From: Kineococcus mangrovi
GTDB taxonomy: Bacteria > Actinomycetota > Actinomycetes > Actinomycetales > Kineococcaceae
Length of the DNA stretch: 64,000 nt
Assembly: GCF_041320705.1 (NCBI RefSeq)
Contig: NZ_JBGGTQ010000008.1
Location: 62,001-126,000, forward strand
Reading direction: 5' to 3'
Below the pieces are notes generated by a model. That model searched no databases, was not told where the DNA came from, and saw nothing but the letters and a program-made list of their open reading frames with translations. Below, piece by piece: positions 26,726 to 35,009 of this stretch; the first letter of the stretch is position 1; every line of letters starts with the position of its first letter. A program made the translations under genes and the position numbers.

Positions 26726-28279
26726 CTAGACGCCGGTGGGGTCGTGGACCGTCCCGGACGGGGGCTGGGACGCAGCCGTGGGCGAGGACACGGTGGTGGT
26801 GGTGGACGTGGTGCGCGCGTCCAGGGGGGCCGGGCGGCCGTACAGGTAACCCTGCACGAGCCGCACACCCAGTTCGTGCACCGCGGCGGCCTCCTCGGCC
26901 CGTTCGACCCCTTCGGCGACCAGGTAGGCGCCGCTCTCCTGGGCGAAGGTGACCAGGGCGCGGGTCAGGGCCTTCTTCACGGGGTCGGCGTCGATGTCGC
27001 GGATGAGGCTGATGTCGATCTTGATGACGTCGGGTCGCAGCTGCAGGATGTGGTTGAAGCTGGCGAAGCCGGCGCCGGCGTCGTCGACGACGATCAGCGC
27101 TCCGGCCGCCTTCAGCCGTTGCGTCGCCGCGGCCAGGGCGGGGTAGTCGCCGACCCGCGTGTGCTCGGTCACCTCGACCCCGACCATGCGCCCGGTCTGC
27201 CGCGCGCGGGCGCAGGCGCGCAGGAGGACGTCCTGGGTGGGCTCGTCGACGATGGCCTCGGCGGACAGGTTCACGCACATCAAGGTCCCGATCTCGAGGC
27301 GGTCCAGCTGCTGCAGCGCGGTGTGCGCGGCCAGCCGTTCCAGCTCGACGCCCAGACCCACCCGGGCGGCGGCCGCGAAGGCGACGTCGGGTCGGGTGAA
27401 GACGGTGTCGGGGAAGCGGGCCAGCGCCTCGTACGCCACCGCCTGCAGCCGGCCGCCGGGGGTGGCCGGAGAGGGGTCGGCGCGGTGAGCGTCGACGTCG
27501 TGGCCGGTGCCGGCCGCGGTCGGCGGGTCGGGCAGACGCCACACCGGCTGGAAGACCATGCGCACCGATCGCTGCTCGAGCAGGGCCCGCACCTGCTGCA
27601 CCAGTCGCTCCTGCTCCGGCTCGACGGGGTCCGCGCTCAGCTCCCCGGGCGCGCTGTCGGTGTCGGCGTCGGCGTGGACGTCGCTGACGAGGTCGGCGAC
27701 GAAGGCCAGGAAGGTGCCGGCGGTGTCGTCCAGCGCGGGGTTGGCGCTGCGGCTGAGGCAGCACACCATGCCGACCACGCGGCCGTCGCGGTCACGCACG
27801 GGGGCGCCGACGTAGGAACCGATCCCCAGGTCGGCCGTGACCGGCAGGTCGCGGGTGACGGGATGGCGGCGGGCGTCGGTGACGGTGGCCGGCAGCCCAC
27901 CGGCGAGGACCCGCACGCAGAAGGAGCCGGACCGCTCCAACCGCGCACCGGGGTGCACGCCCATGGCCTCGGCGTCGCCGTCGACGACGTCCAGCACCTG
28001 CGCGTCCGGCACGTCCCGGTCGCTGCGCGTGGGGTCGACGTCGAAGTGGGAGGTCCAGGCCAGGTCCATGCCCAGGTGGGTGCGGGCGCGCTCCAGGATG
28101 CGCTGGACGCGCCGGTCAGTCGCACCGGCCCGCGCGGGGCGCAGCGGCTCCGTCGCCGTCCCGCCGGACCTGCCCGGGGCCTCGAACCCGGTGCCGGGGT
28201 GCGCCGCGGGGCCGGAGCGGGAAGGGGCGGACGTGGGCGACGACCGCGGTGCGCGGTGGTCGGAGTCACGGGTGCTCAT
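26726..28279 (-). CDS. GAF-EAL cyclic-di-GMP phosphodiesterase
   Basis: The 517-residue protein has a disordered N-terminus, a GAF domain (about 60-210) and an EAL domain (about 235-490). The catalytic set looks complete: YEALARF, CVNLSAE, VEVTEHT, VVDDAGAG, IKIDISL and VAEGVE. The DDFGTG motif is varied to DDAGAG. It should cleave c-di-GMP in response to a GAF ligand. The ATG has GAGGGGG six bases upstream, and a FliA-like promoter lies 70 bases further. A GAF-PAS-GAF-GGDEF gene is directly upstream. Confidence 0.92.
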   Translation of the reverse strand: MSTRDSDHRAPRSSPTSAPSRSGPAAHPGTGFEAPGRSGGTATEPLRPARAGATDRRVQRILERARTHLGMDLAWTSHFDVDPTRSDRDVPDAQVLDVVDGDAEAMGVHPGARLERSGSFCVRVLAGGLPATVTDARRHPVTRDLPVTADLGIGSYVGAPVRDRDGRVVGMVCCLSRSANPALDDTAGTFLAFVADLVSDVHADADTDSAPGELSADPVEPEQERLVQQVRALLEQRSVRMVFQPVWRLPDPPTAAGTGHDVDAHRADPSPATPGGRLQAVAYEALARFPDTVFTRPDVAFAAAARVGLGVELERLAAHTALQQLDRLEIGTLMCVNLSAEAIVDEPTQDVLLRACARARQTGRMVGVEVTEHTRVGDYPALAAATQRLKAAGALIVVDDAGAGFASFNHILQLRPDVIKIDISLIRDIDADPVKKALTRALVTFAQESGAYLVAEGVERAEEAAAVHELGVRLVQGYLYGRPAPLDARTTSTTTTVSSPTAASQPPSGTVHDPTGV

Positions 28280-28348
28280 CGTTGCCCCCTCTCGAGCTGG
28301 ACGTTCGCGTCTGCGGTGACTGCTGAGCGCACCGGTGGTCATCTGTCG

Positions 28349-28374
28349 ATCGGCAGGTCTCCGCCGGACTTGAG
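28349..28374 (-). promoter_or_regulatory. FliA-type promoter of the GAF-EAL gene
   Basis: On the minus strand CTCA (28374-28371) is followed after 16 bases by GCCGAT (28354-28349). Both boxes match the FliA rule, and the -35 box continues as CTCAAG. It lies in the 158-base gap between the GGDEF gene and the EAL gene, so the EAL gene can be transcribed alone with the motility genes. Confidence 0.6.
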
Positions 28375-28437
28375 CCCTGCGCGGGGTCCGGCGCGTGGAC
28401 GGTGACAGCTCGTGCGGTCCCGGTCGGGCAGGCGTCG

Positions 28438-30621
28438 TCAACGGGGCGGGTGCAGGACGGTGCGGTCGCGTCCGCTGCTCTTGCCCCGGTACAGCGCGGC
28501 GTCGGCCTGCGCGAGGGCCTCGGTGGCGGTGGTGCCCCGGACCCACTGGACGACCCCGATGGTGGCGCTCTGCCCGGCCGGGACGCAGCCGCGGATGCGG
28601 TCGGCGATGGCCACGGCGTCGGCACCCGCGCAGCGGGGCAGGACGGCGACGAACTCCTCCCCTCCCCACCGGGCCAGGACGTCGACCTCGCGCAGGCAGC
28701 CCCGGGCGGCGGCGGCGAAGTCGCGCAGCAGTTCGTCCCCGGCCAGGTGGCCCCGGGTGTCGTTGTAGGTCTTGAAGTGGTCCAGGTCGACCAGCAGGAA
28801 CGACAGCGGCTCGCCGTCGCGGGTGGCGCGGGCGATCTCCCGGGCCGCGTGCCGGTCCCAGCTGCGGCGGTTGGCCAACCCCGTCAACGGGTCGTGGTCG
28901 GCGGCCCGGGCCAGTCGCTGCAGCAGCGCGTCGCGTTCGATGGCGGCCGCGGCCTCCCCGGCCAGGGTGCTGAGCATGGCCCGCGTGGTCGCCGGGACGT
29001 CGTCGACGGGGCGGTTCCAGACCACCGCGAGGACCCCCACGGACTGACCGGCGGTCCTCCCGGCCCCGCGCTCGAGCCCGCCGAGGTGCTGGGTGCCGGC
29101 ATCGCCGGGGTCGTGGTCGGCACCGACCCCGGCGCGCACGGTGATCGGCTGCCACGCACCCGAGACCGTGTCGCAGACCGCACGCAGGCTCTCGTCGCGC
29201 CGCGGGTCGGCGGCGACGTCGGCGACGAAGAGGAACTCCCCGGAGGTGAACGACGTCGCGGCCAGGCTCTGCGGGAGGCCGTCGGTGGTCGCGCCCGTCA
29301 CCCCGGCGGTCCCGGTCAGGGGCACGGGCAGTGCTGCGGCGAGGTGCGTGCCGGCGGGCAGCCCGGACGTCGCGGTCGCTTCCAGCCGCCCGCCGCGGGG
29401 CTGGAGCAGGAAGGCGGCATCGGCGTCCATGAGCTCCCGGACGGCGTCGCAGATGGCCTGGCGGGGGTTCTCGGCGGTGGTGACCGAGTGCGCGGCGCGG
29501 GCCAGGGTCGCCGCCTGGTCGGCGTGGCGGGTGAGCTGGTCGTGAGCGTCCTGCAGGGCGCTCTCGCGGGCGCGCAGGACCGACACGTCGTGCAGCGCGG
29601 CGACGGCGCCGGTCAGGACGCCGTCGTCGTCGTGCAGCGGGCGGGCCGAGCAGACCACCGCCCGTCGGGTGCCGTCGGGGGCGACGATGACCATCTCGAC
29701 CTGGTCGACGGGTCCCTCGTTCAGGGCCCGGTGCAGCGGCAGGTCACCGGTGGGCAAGGTGGTGGTGCCGTCGGCGCTGCGCAGGTCGTAGGCGCCGGCG
29801 TGCTCGTCCAGGGACAACCGGGGGTCGATGGGCCGGCCCAGCCACTGCGTCGCGGTGCTGTTCATCGTCATCAGGTGCCCGTCGACGTCGGAGACGACGA
29901 TGCCGACGCCCGCGCTGTCGAAGACGGCCTCGAGGAGCCGGTGGCGGTGGTCCGCCTCGGCGATGAGCAGCTCGGCCAGGGCGCGCTGCTCGTCGGCTTC
30001 GGCGACGAGGCGGGCGCTGAGGTGGGCCTGGCGTCGTCGTTCGAACAGGGAGACCACGACGCGGGACAGGTCGCTCAACGCGCCGAGCTGGTCCGCGGTC
30101 AGGGTGCGGGGGGCGGTGTCGGCGACGCACAGGGTGCCCAACGGGTGGCCGTCGTCGGTGACCAGGGGGACCGAGGCGTAGGCGCGCATCGAGCCCAGCC
30201 GGCCGTCGACGTGGGCGTTGCCCGCCAGGCGCGGGTCCAGGCTGGCGTCGGGGGTGTGGACCAGCTCCCCGTCGAGGAAGTGGGTGGCGCAGGGGGACTC
30301 GGCGCGCGGGCTGGTGGAGGCGGGGAACCCGACGGTGCTCAACTGCACCTGGCGGGTGGCGTCGAACAGGTTCAACGCCGCCAGGGGCAGCCCCGTCACG
30401 ACGACCGCCAGCCGGGTCAAGGCCGCGACGTCCTCGCGGATGTCGGCGGCGGACTCGCCGGGGTGGCGGTCCGCGGCGGGCGTCACCCCCTCGAGCGGTG
30501 CGGCCTGCCCGAGCAGGCGGTACCGGGCGAGCGCCTGCAGGCGCCGGTCCTCCGACGACTGCTCCGCGGGCTGGGCCACCGCTGGATCCACCACCTTCCT
30601 GGTTCCTGTCCGCCCGTCCAT
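28438..30621 (-). CDS. GAF-PAS-GAF-GGDEF diguanylate cyclase
   Basis: The soluble 727-residue protein has GAF (about 60-205), PAS (about 235-345), a second GAF (about 365-560) and GGDEF (about 565-725). The active site is WGGEEF, with REVD five residues upstream, so the I-site is intact. It should synthesise c-di-GMP under multiple sensory inputs. ATG 30621 has no ribosome binding site. GTGs at codons 10 and 11 lie just behind AGGAAG and may be the true start. A GCCGAT hexamer overlaps the ATG with a poor -35. It pairs with the downstream phosphodiesterase. Confidence 0.88.
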   Translation of the reverse strand: MDGRTGTRKVVDPAVAQPAEQSSEDRRLQALARYRLLGQAAPLEGVTPAADRHPGESAADIREDVAALTRLAVVVTGLPLAALNLFDATRQVQLSTVGFPASTSPRAESPCATHFLDGELVHTPDASLDPRLAGNAHVDGRLGSMRAYASVPLVTDDGHPLGTLCVADTAPRTLTADQLGALSDLSRVVVSLFERRRQAHLSARLVAEADEQRALAELLIAEADHRHRLLEAVFDSAGVGIVVSDVDGHLMTMNSTATQWLGRPIDPRLSLDEHAGAYDLRSADGTTTLPTGDLPLHRALNEGPVDQVEMVIVAPDGTRRAVVCSARPLHDDDGVLTGAVAALHDVSVLRARESALQDAHDQLTRHADQAATLARAAHSVTTAENPRQAICDAVRELMDADAAFLLQPRGGRLEATATSGLPAGTHLAAALPVPLTGTAGVTGATTDGLPQSLAATSFTSGEFLFVADVAADPRRDESLRAVCDTVSGAWQPITVRAGVGADHDPGDAGTQHLGGLERGAGRTAGQSVGVLAVVWNRPVDDVPATTRAMLSTLAGEAAAAIERDALLQRLARAADHDPLTGLANRRSWDRHAAREIARATRDGEPLSFLLVDLDHFKTYNDTRGHLAGDELLRDFAAAARGCLREVDVLARWGGEEFVAVLPRCAGADAVAIADRIRGCVPAGQSATIGVVQWVRGTTATEALAQADAALYRGKSSGRDRTVLHPPR

Positions 30622-30713
30622 CGGCTGCGGTCACGGGAACCTTCGCGGCCACCCGCCTCCGGACCCGGCCGGCTCCGCCGCCGGGCGCGCGCCCGGGGCC
30701 GGTGCCGGTGAGC

Positions 30714-31961
30714 TCACGGGGTCGTCGAGGTCGACTCCGACCGTTCGCCCGTGGACCGCCCGGACGCGCCGCGGCGCCCGGCGAGGACCATGACCGTCAC
30801 GCCGAGGACGGCGGCGGCGATGGAGCCGGTGAAGATGCCGACCTTGGCGGTGGCCACGAGGGCGGGGTCGGTGTAGGCCAGCTCGGCGATGAACAGGGAG
30901 ACGGTGAACCCGATGCCGGCCACCGCGGACACCCCGGCCACGTGCAGGGGCCGCACCCCCTCGGGCAGCCGGCCCAGGCCGGTGCGCACGCACAACCAGA
31001 CGGCCGCGCAGATCCCGACGATCTTTCCCACGACCAGGCCGAGGGCGATGGCCCAGGTCAGGGAACTGCCCATCGCCTCGCCGAACAACCCCCCGCGGAA
31101 GTCGACACCGGCGTTGGCCAGGGCGAACAGCGGGACGATGAGGAACGACGAGAAGGGGTGCAGCCGGTGTTCGAGGGTGTCCAGCACGTCGCGGCCACCG
31201 ACGGAGCCGGTGGGGGTGAGCAGGCCGAGCGCGACCCCGGCGATGGTGGCGTGCACCCCGGACTCCAGGGTGCACACCCACGCCGCGAGCCCCACGAGCA
31301 CGTAGGGCCAGATGGCGTGCACGCCCAGCCGGCGCAGCAGGACCACGACGGCCAGCGAGGCGACCGCCCCGGCCAGCCAGAGGGCCGAGACGGTGTCGGT
31401 GTAGAAGACGGCGATGACCCCGATGGCGATGATGTCGTCGACGATCGCGGCGGTCAGCAGCAGCAGCTTGGCCCCGACCGGGACCCGCTTGCCCAGCAGC
31501 GCCAGGACTCCCACGGCGAAGGCGATGTCGGTCGCCATCGGGATGCCCCACCCGGCGGAGGCCGGGCCCGACGTCAGCGCGAGGAAGATGGCTGCCGGCA
31601 GCAGGACCCCGCCGACGGCGGCGACGGCCGGCAGGGCCGCGGCGCGGGGGTCGCGCAGTTCCCCGGTGACGAGCTCACGCTTGATCTCCAGGCCCACGAC
31701 GAAGAAGAAGACCGCCATGAGCCCGTCGTTGACCCAGTGCTGCAGGTCCTCGGTGATCGCCGCCGGACCCCAGCCCAGGGTGAGGTAGTGACCCCAGAAG
31801 GAGGTGTAGGCCCCGGAGGCCGGGCTGTTGGCCCACACGACCGCTGCCACCGCGGCCACGACGAGGACCACCCCGCCGGCCGCCTCGTCGTGCAGGAAGT
31901 GCCGCAAGCGGTCGGTGAACCCCGACGGGGTGGGCGTGGAGGTGGGGGGTGAGGACGACAT
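30714..31961 (-). CDS. nhaA: Na+/H+ antiporter NhaA
   Basis: The 415-residue antiporter has about twelve helices and the family hallmarks VNDGLMAVFFFVVGLEIKREL, PMATDIAFAVGVLALLG, and the adjacent aspartates in AAIVDDIIAIGVIAVFY that bind the cation. It exchanges Na+ or Li+ for protons in pH and salt homeostasis. GGGAG precedes the ATG. It stands alone, with a terminator-backed GH15 gene upstream on the same strand. Confidence 0.96.
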   Translation of the reverse strand: MSSSPPTSTPTPSGFTDRLRHFLHDEAAGGVVLVVAAVAAVVWANSPASGAYTSFWGHYLTLGWGPAAITEDLQHWVNDGLMAVFFFVVGLEIKRELVTGELRDPRAAALPAVAAVGGVLLPAAIFLALTSGPASAGWGIPMATDIAFAVGVLALLGKRVPVGAKLLLLTAAIVDDIIAIGVIAVFYTDTVSALWLAGAVASLAVVVLLRRLGVHAIWPYVLVGLAAWVCTLESGVHATIAGVALGLLTPTGSVGGRDVLDTLEHRLHPFSSFLIVPLFALANAGVDFRGGLFGEAMGSSLTWAIALGLVVGKIVGICAAVWLCVRTGLGRLPEGVRPLHVAGVSAVAGIGFTVSLFIAELAYTDPALVATAKVGIFTGSIAAAVLGVTVMVLAGRRGASGRSTGERSESTSTTP

Positions 31962-32047
31962 GTCGTGTGCTCCCGGAGCGGTGGTGGACAGGGTTCACCT
32001 CAGCGAACGCCGACCAGACTTCCCGGCACACCGAGGTCGAGGTTATC

Positions 32048-32087
32048 GCCGTCCCGGTCGGTGCGCGAACACCGGGCCCGGGACGGC
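32048..32087 (-). terminator. Hairpin terminator after the GH15 gene
   Basis: GCCGTCCCGG (32048-32057) pairs perfectly with CCGGGACGGC (32078-32087). An inner CGGTG/CACCG stem caps it with a CGCGAA loop. It lies five bases beyond the minus-strand stop. Confidence 0.7.
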
Positions 32088-32091
32088 GGGG

Positions 32092-33909
32092 TCAGGTCCC
32101 CGCCTCCTCCGTGCGGGCCAGCAGCACGGCGGAGGAGATGAGACCGATGTGGCTGAACGCCTGCGGGAAGTTCCCGAGGAACTCCCCGGACGTCGGGTCG
32201 ACCTCCTCGGCCAGCAACCCCACGTGGTTCACCCGGGCCACCAGGCTCTCGAACAGTTCACGCCCCTCCCGCAGCCGGCCGCTCTGCACGAGGTTGTCCA
32301 CCCACCAGAACGAGCACAGCAGGAAGGCGCCCTCGTCGCCCTGCAGGCCGTCGGGGGAGTCGGCGTGCAGGTAGCGGAACAGGAGCCCGCCACCGGCGGA
32401 CAGCTCGCGGGCCACGGCGTCCACCGTCGCGACCATCCGCGGGTCGGCGGCGTCGACCACGCGCCGCAGGGGCAGGGCGAGCAGGCTCGCGTCGAGCGTC
32501 CCCGGCTGGTCGAGGTGCTCGGTGAAGCAGCCGTCCTCCTCGCTCCAGGCGCGGTCCAGCAGCTCGGTGCGGACCTCGTCAGCCAGGGTCCGCCAGTGCT
32601 CGGCGCGCCCGGGCCGTCCCGTGACCTCGGCCAGCCGCGCGAGGCGGTCGAACGCGACCTGGCACATCGCCACCGAGTAGGTGAACGGCCGGCCCGTGTC
32701 GCGGATCTCCCAGATCCCCTGGTCGGGCGTCAGGTGGTGCCGCTCGGCGAGCCCACCCAGCCGTTCGAGGTGTTCCCACTGCCCGTCGTCGAGGGTCCCG
32801 CCGTGCCGGACGTACTGGTAGGCGCAGTCGAGGATCTCCCCGTAGACGTCGTGCTGCAGCTGCCCGCTCGCGCCGTTGCCCCAGCGGACGGGAGCCGAAC
32901 CCCGGTACCCCTCGAAACCCTCGTCCTCCACCTCGGCCGCCGGGAACGTCCCGTCCAGCGTGTAGAGGACGTCCGGGCGCCCGTCCTCCCGGGTGCAGGC
33001 CTGCAGGACCCAGTCCAGGAACGCGTCGGACTCCTCGACCATCCCGATGCGCCGCAACGCGTACACCGTGTACGCGGCGTCGCGGACCCACGTGAAGCGG
33101 TAGTCCCAGTTCCGTTCCCCGCCGATCGCCTCCGGCAGCGACGACGTCGGGGCGGCGACGACGGCACCGCTGGTGTGGTGGTCGCACAGCTTGAGCGTGA
33201 TCGCGCTGCGCAGCACCAGGTCGGCGTACCGGCCCCGGTAGCTCACCCCCGCGCTCCACCGCCGCCACGCCTCGTCCGTGCGGGCCAGGGCGTCGGCGAG
33301 GGCGTCGGCTCCCAGGTCGAGCGGTTCCCCCCGCCACGACAGCGTCAACGCCCAGCGCTCCCCGACGCCGAGGTCGTGCTCGGCCCCGGTGTCGCGGGAG
33401 GACGACAGGTGCAGGCGGCGCTCGCCGCCGCCGGGCAGCGGGACGACCGCCCCCTCGACCGGCGCACCGTCTCGCCCGCGCAGGAGGCTGCGGACCGACA
33501 CCGTCCCGCTGGTCACCTCCAGGAGCCGGCCGAAGGCGTGCGTCGCGACCGAGCGGCGGGGTTCCAGCGCCCCGTCCAGGAGCAGGGCGTCGGTGACGCG
33601 CAGCGTCCCGGTGCCCGTCGTCAGCTCGGTGACGAGCACCGCCGAGGACGGCAGGTAGTGCTGGTGGCTGCTGCGCAGGTCCTGCACCGGCAGGTCCCAC
33701 CGGCCACCGCGGTCGGCGTCGAGCAGCGAGGCGAACACGGCGGGGGAGTCGAAGCGCGGCAGGCACGCCCAGGCCACGCGCGCGTCCAAACCCACGAGGG
33801 CGGCGGTCTCCCCGTCCCCGACCAGGGCGTGGTCGGCGATGGGCGGGTAGCGGTCGGCGAGGTCCCGGCGGACGTCGTCGGTCTGCACGGGGCGGTTCAT
33901 CGTCGTCAC
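32092..33909 (-). CDS. Glycoside hydrolase family 15 protein (glucoamylase/trehalase type)
   Basis: The 605-residue protein has the N-terminal beta-sandwich domain and the (alpha/alpha)6 catalytic barrel of GH15. Visible signatures are NWDYRFTWVRDAAYTVYAL, the general acid in GIWEIRD, and the C-terminal LAEEVDPTSGEFLGNFPQAFSH with the general base Glu. Actinobacterial members hydrolyse trehalose or alpha-glucans; which one is not clear. There is no signal peptide, so it acts in the cytoplasm. GTG 33909 has GGGAG upstream; an ATG three codons later is an alternative. Confidence 0.92.
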   Translation of the reverse strand: MTTMNRPVQTDDVRRDLADRYPPIADHALVGDGETAALVGLDARVAWACLPRFDSPAVFASLLDADRGGRWDLPVQDLRSSHQHYLPSSAVLVTELTTGTGTLRVTDALLLDGALEPRRSVATHAFGRLLEVTSGTVSVRSLLRGRDGAPVEGAVVPLPGGGERRLHLSSSRDTGAEHDLGVGERWALTLSWRGEPLDLGADALADALARTDEAWRRWSAGVSYRGRYADLVLRSAITLKLCDHHTSGAVVAAPTSSLPEAIGGERNWDYRFTWVRDAAYTVYALRRIGMVEESDAFLDWVLQACTREDGRPDVLYTLDGTFPAAEVEDEGFEGYRGSAPVRWGNGASGQLQHDVYGEILDCAYQYVRHGGTLDDGQWEHLERLGGLAERHHLTPDQGIWEIRDTGRPFTYSVAMCQVAFDRLARLAEVTGRPGRAEHWRTLADEVRTELLDRAWSEEDGCFTEHLDQPGTLDASLLALPLRRVVDAADPRMVATVDAVARELSAGGGLLFRYLHADSPDGLQGDEGAFLLCSFWWVDNLVQSGRLREGRELFESLVARVNHVGLLAEEVDPTSGEFLGNFPQAFSHIGLISSAVLLARTEEAGT

Positions 33910-34079
33910 GGGCGTCTCCCGGCTCGTGGCTGGCGGTGGGGGACACGTTAGGGCGGACCGCGGTGCGCCGCCCGCCGACGGTCGCGGGACGACCGGCCCG
34001 CGAACCACCCGTCCGGGCGCTCCGCACCGCCCCCGACGGTGCCGATGCCCACGTCGACCGCGCCGACCGTGAGGAAACC

Positions 34080-35009
34080 GTGCACCCGTCCACCGACACC
34101 GCTGCGGCCTCCCCCCGAGCGGGGGACGGCCCCGTGCGGGGCTGCGACCTGCCGCACCCGGTCACCGGCGTCCCCGACGCCTCCGCCGTGCTGGCCCGGC
34201 ACTGCGTGAACGTCACCGGCGACCCCGACGGACCGGTGCTGCTGCTGGTGCACGGCTTCGGGGCCGGGCAGCAGGCGTGGCAGCGACTGCTGCCGCACTT
34301 CACCGACCACCGGGTCGTCCTGTTCGACGGCGCGGGGTCCGGTGCGACGCGGCTGGCGGACTTCGACCCGGTGCGCCACGGCACGCTGACCGGGTACGCC
34401 CAGGACCTCCTGGAGGTCTGCGCCGCGCTCGACCTGCGCGAGGTCCACGTGGTGGCCCACTCCGTCAGCGCAGTCGTCGCCCTGCTGGCCGCCGCGGCCC
34501 AGCCCGACCGGTTCTCGACGCTGTCCCTGGTGGCTCCCTCCCCCCGTTACGTGGACGACCCCGAGACCGGGTGGACGGGTGGTTTCTCCCTGCAGGACGT
34601 CGTGGAACTGCTCGAGTCCCTGGACAGCAACTACTACGCCTGGTCCGCGGCCGTGGCGCCGGTCGTCATGGGGACGCCGGAGGCTCCGGAGCTGGGCCGG
34701 GAGCTGACGAACAGCTTCCTGGGCACCCACCCCGACGCGGCCGCCACCTTCGCGCGGGCGATCTTCCTCAGCGACGCACGCTCGGTGCTGCCCCGGGTGG
34801 ACGTCCCCACGGTCGTCCTGCAGTGCCGGCACGACGCGCTGGCGCCGCAGGAGGTGGGCGCCGCCGTGGCGGCCACCTTGCCGCACGGGCACCTCGTCCC
34901 CCTGCGGGCCACGGGGCACTGCCCGCACATCAGCGCCCCCGAGGAGGTGGCCGCGGCCGTGCGCGCCCACCTGCTCCGTCACGCGGGCGGTGCGGTGTGC
35001 CGGACCTGA
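34080..35009 (+). CDS. RsbQ/KAI2-type alpha/beta hydrolase
   Basis: The 309-residue hydrolase matches the RsbQ subfamily: VLLLVHGFGAGQQAWQ (oxyanion region), the nucleophile in VAHSVSAVVAL, the Asp in LQCRHDALAP, and the His in ATGHCPHISAP. In B. subtilis, RsbQ activates the PAS domain of the RsbP phosphatase, probably by supplying a small molecule. Here the next gene overlaps by 13 bases and also starts with a PAS domain. GAGGA precedes the GTG by four bases. An extra N-terminal stretch of about 35 residues is present. Confidence 0.88.
   Translation: MHPSTDTAAASPRAGDGPVRGCDLPHPVTGVPDASAVLARHCVNVTGDPDGPVLLLVHGFGAGQQAWQRLLPHFTDHRVVLFDGAGSGATRLADFDPVRHGTLTGYAQDLLEVCAALDLREVHVVAHSVSAVVALLAAAAQPDRFSTLSLVAPSPRYVDDPETGWTGGFSLQDVVELLESLDSNYYAWSAAVAPVVMGTPEAPELGRELTNSFLGTHPDAAATFARAIFLSDARSVLPRVDVPTVVLQCRHDALAPQEVGAAVAATLPHGHLVPLRATGHCPHISAPEEVAAAVRAHLLRHAGGAVCRT

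Noticed and set aside
30619-30646. FliA-like site at the start of the GAF-PAS-GAF-GGDEF gene
   Set aside because: GCCGAT is present, but the -35 box matches only in its last bases and the hexamer overlaps the ATG itself; not strong enough to list as a promoter.
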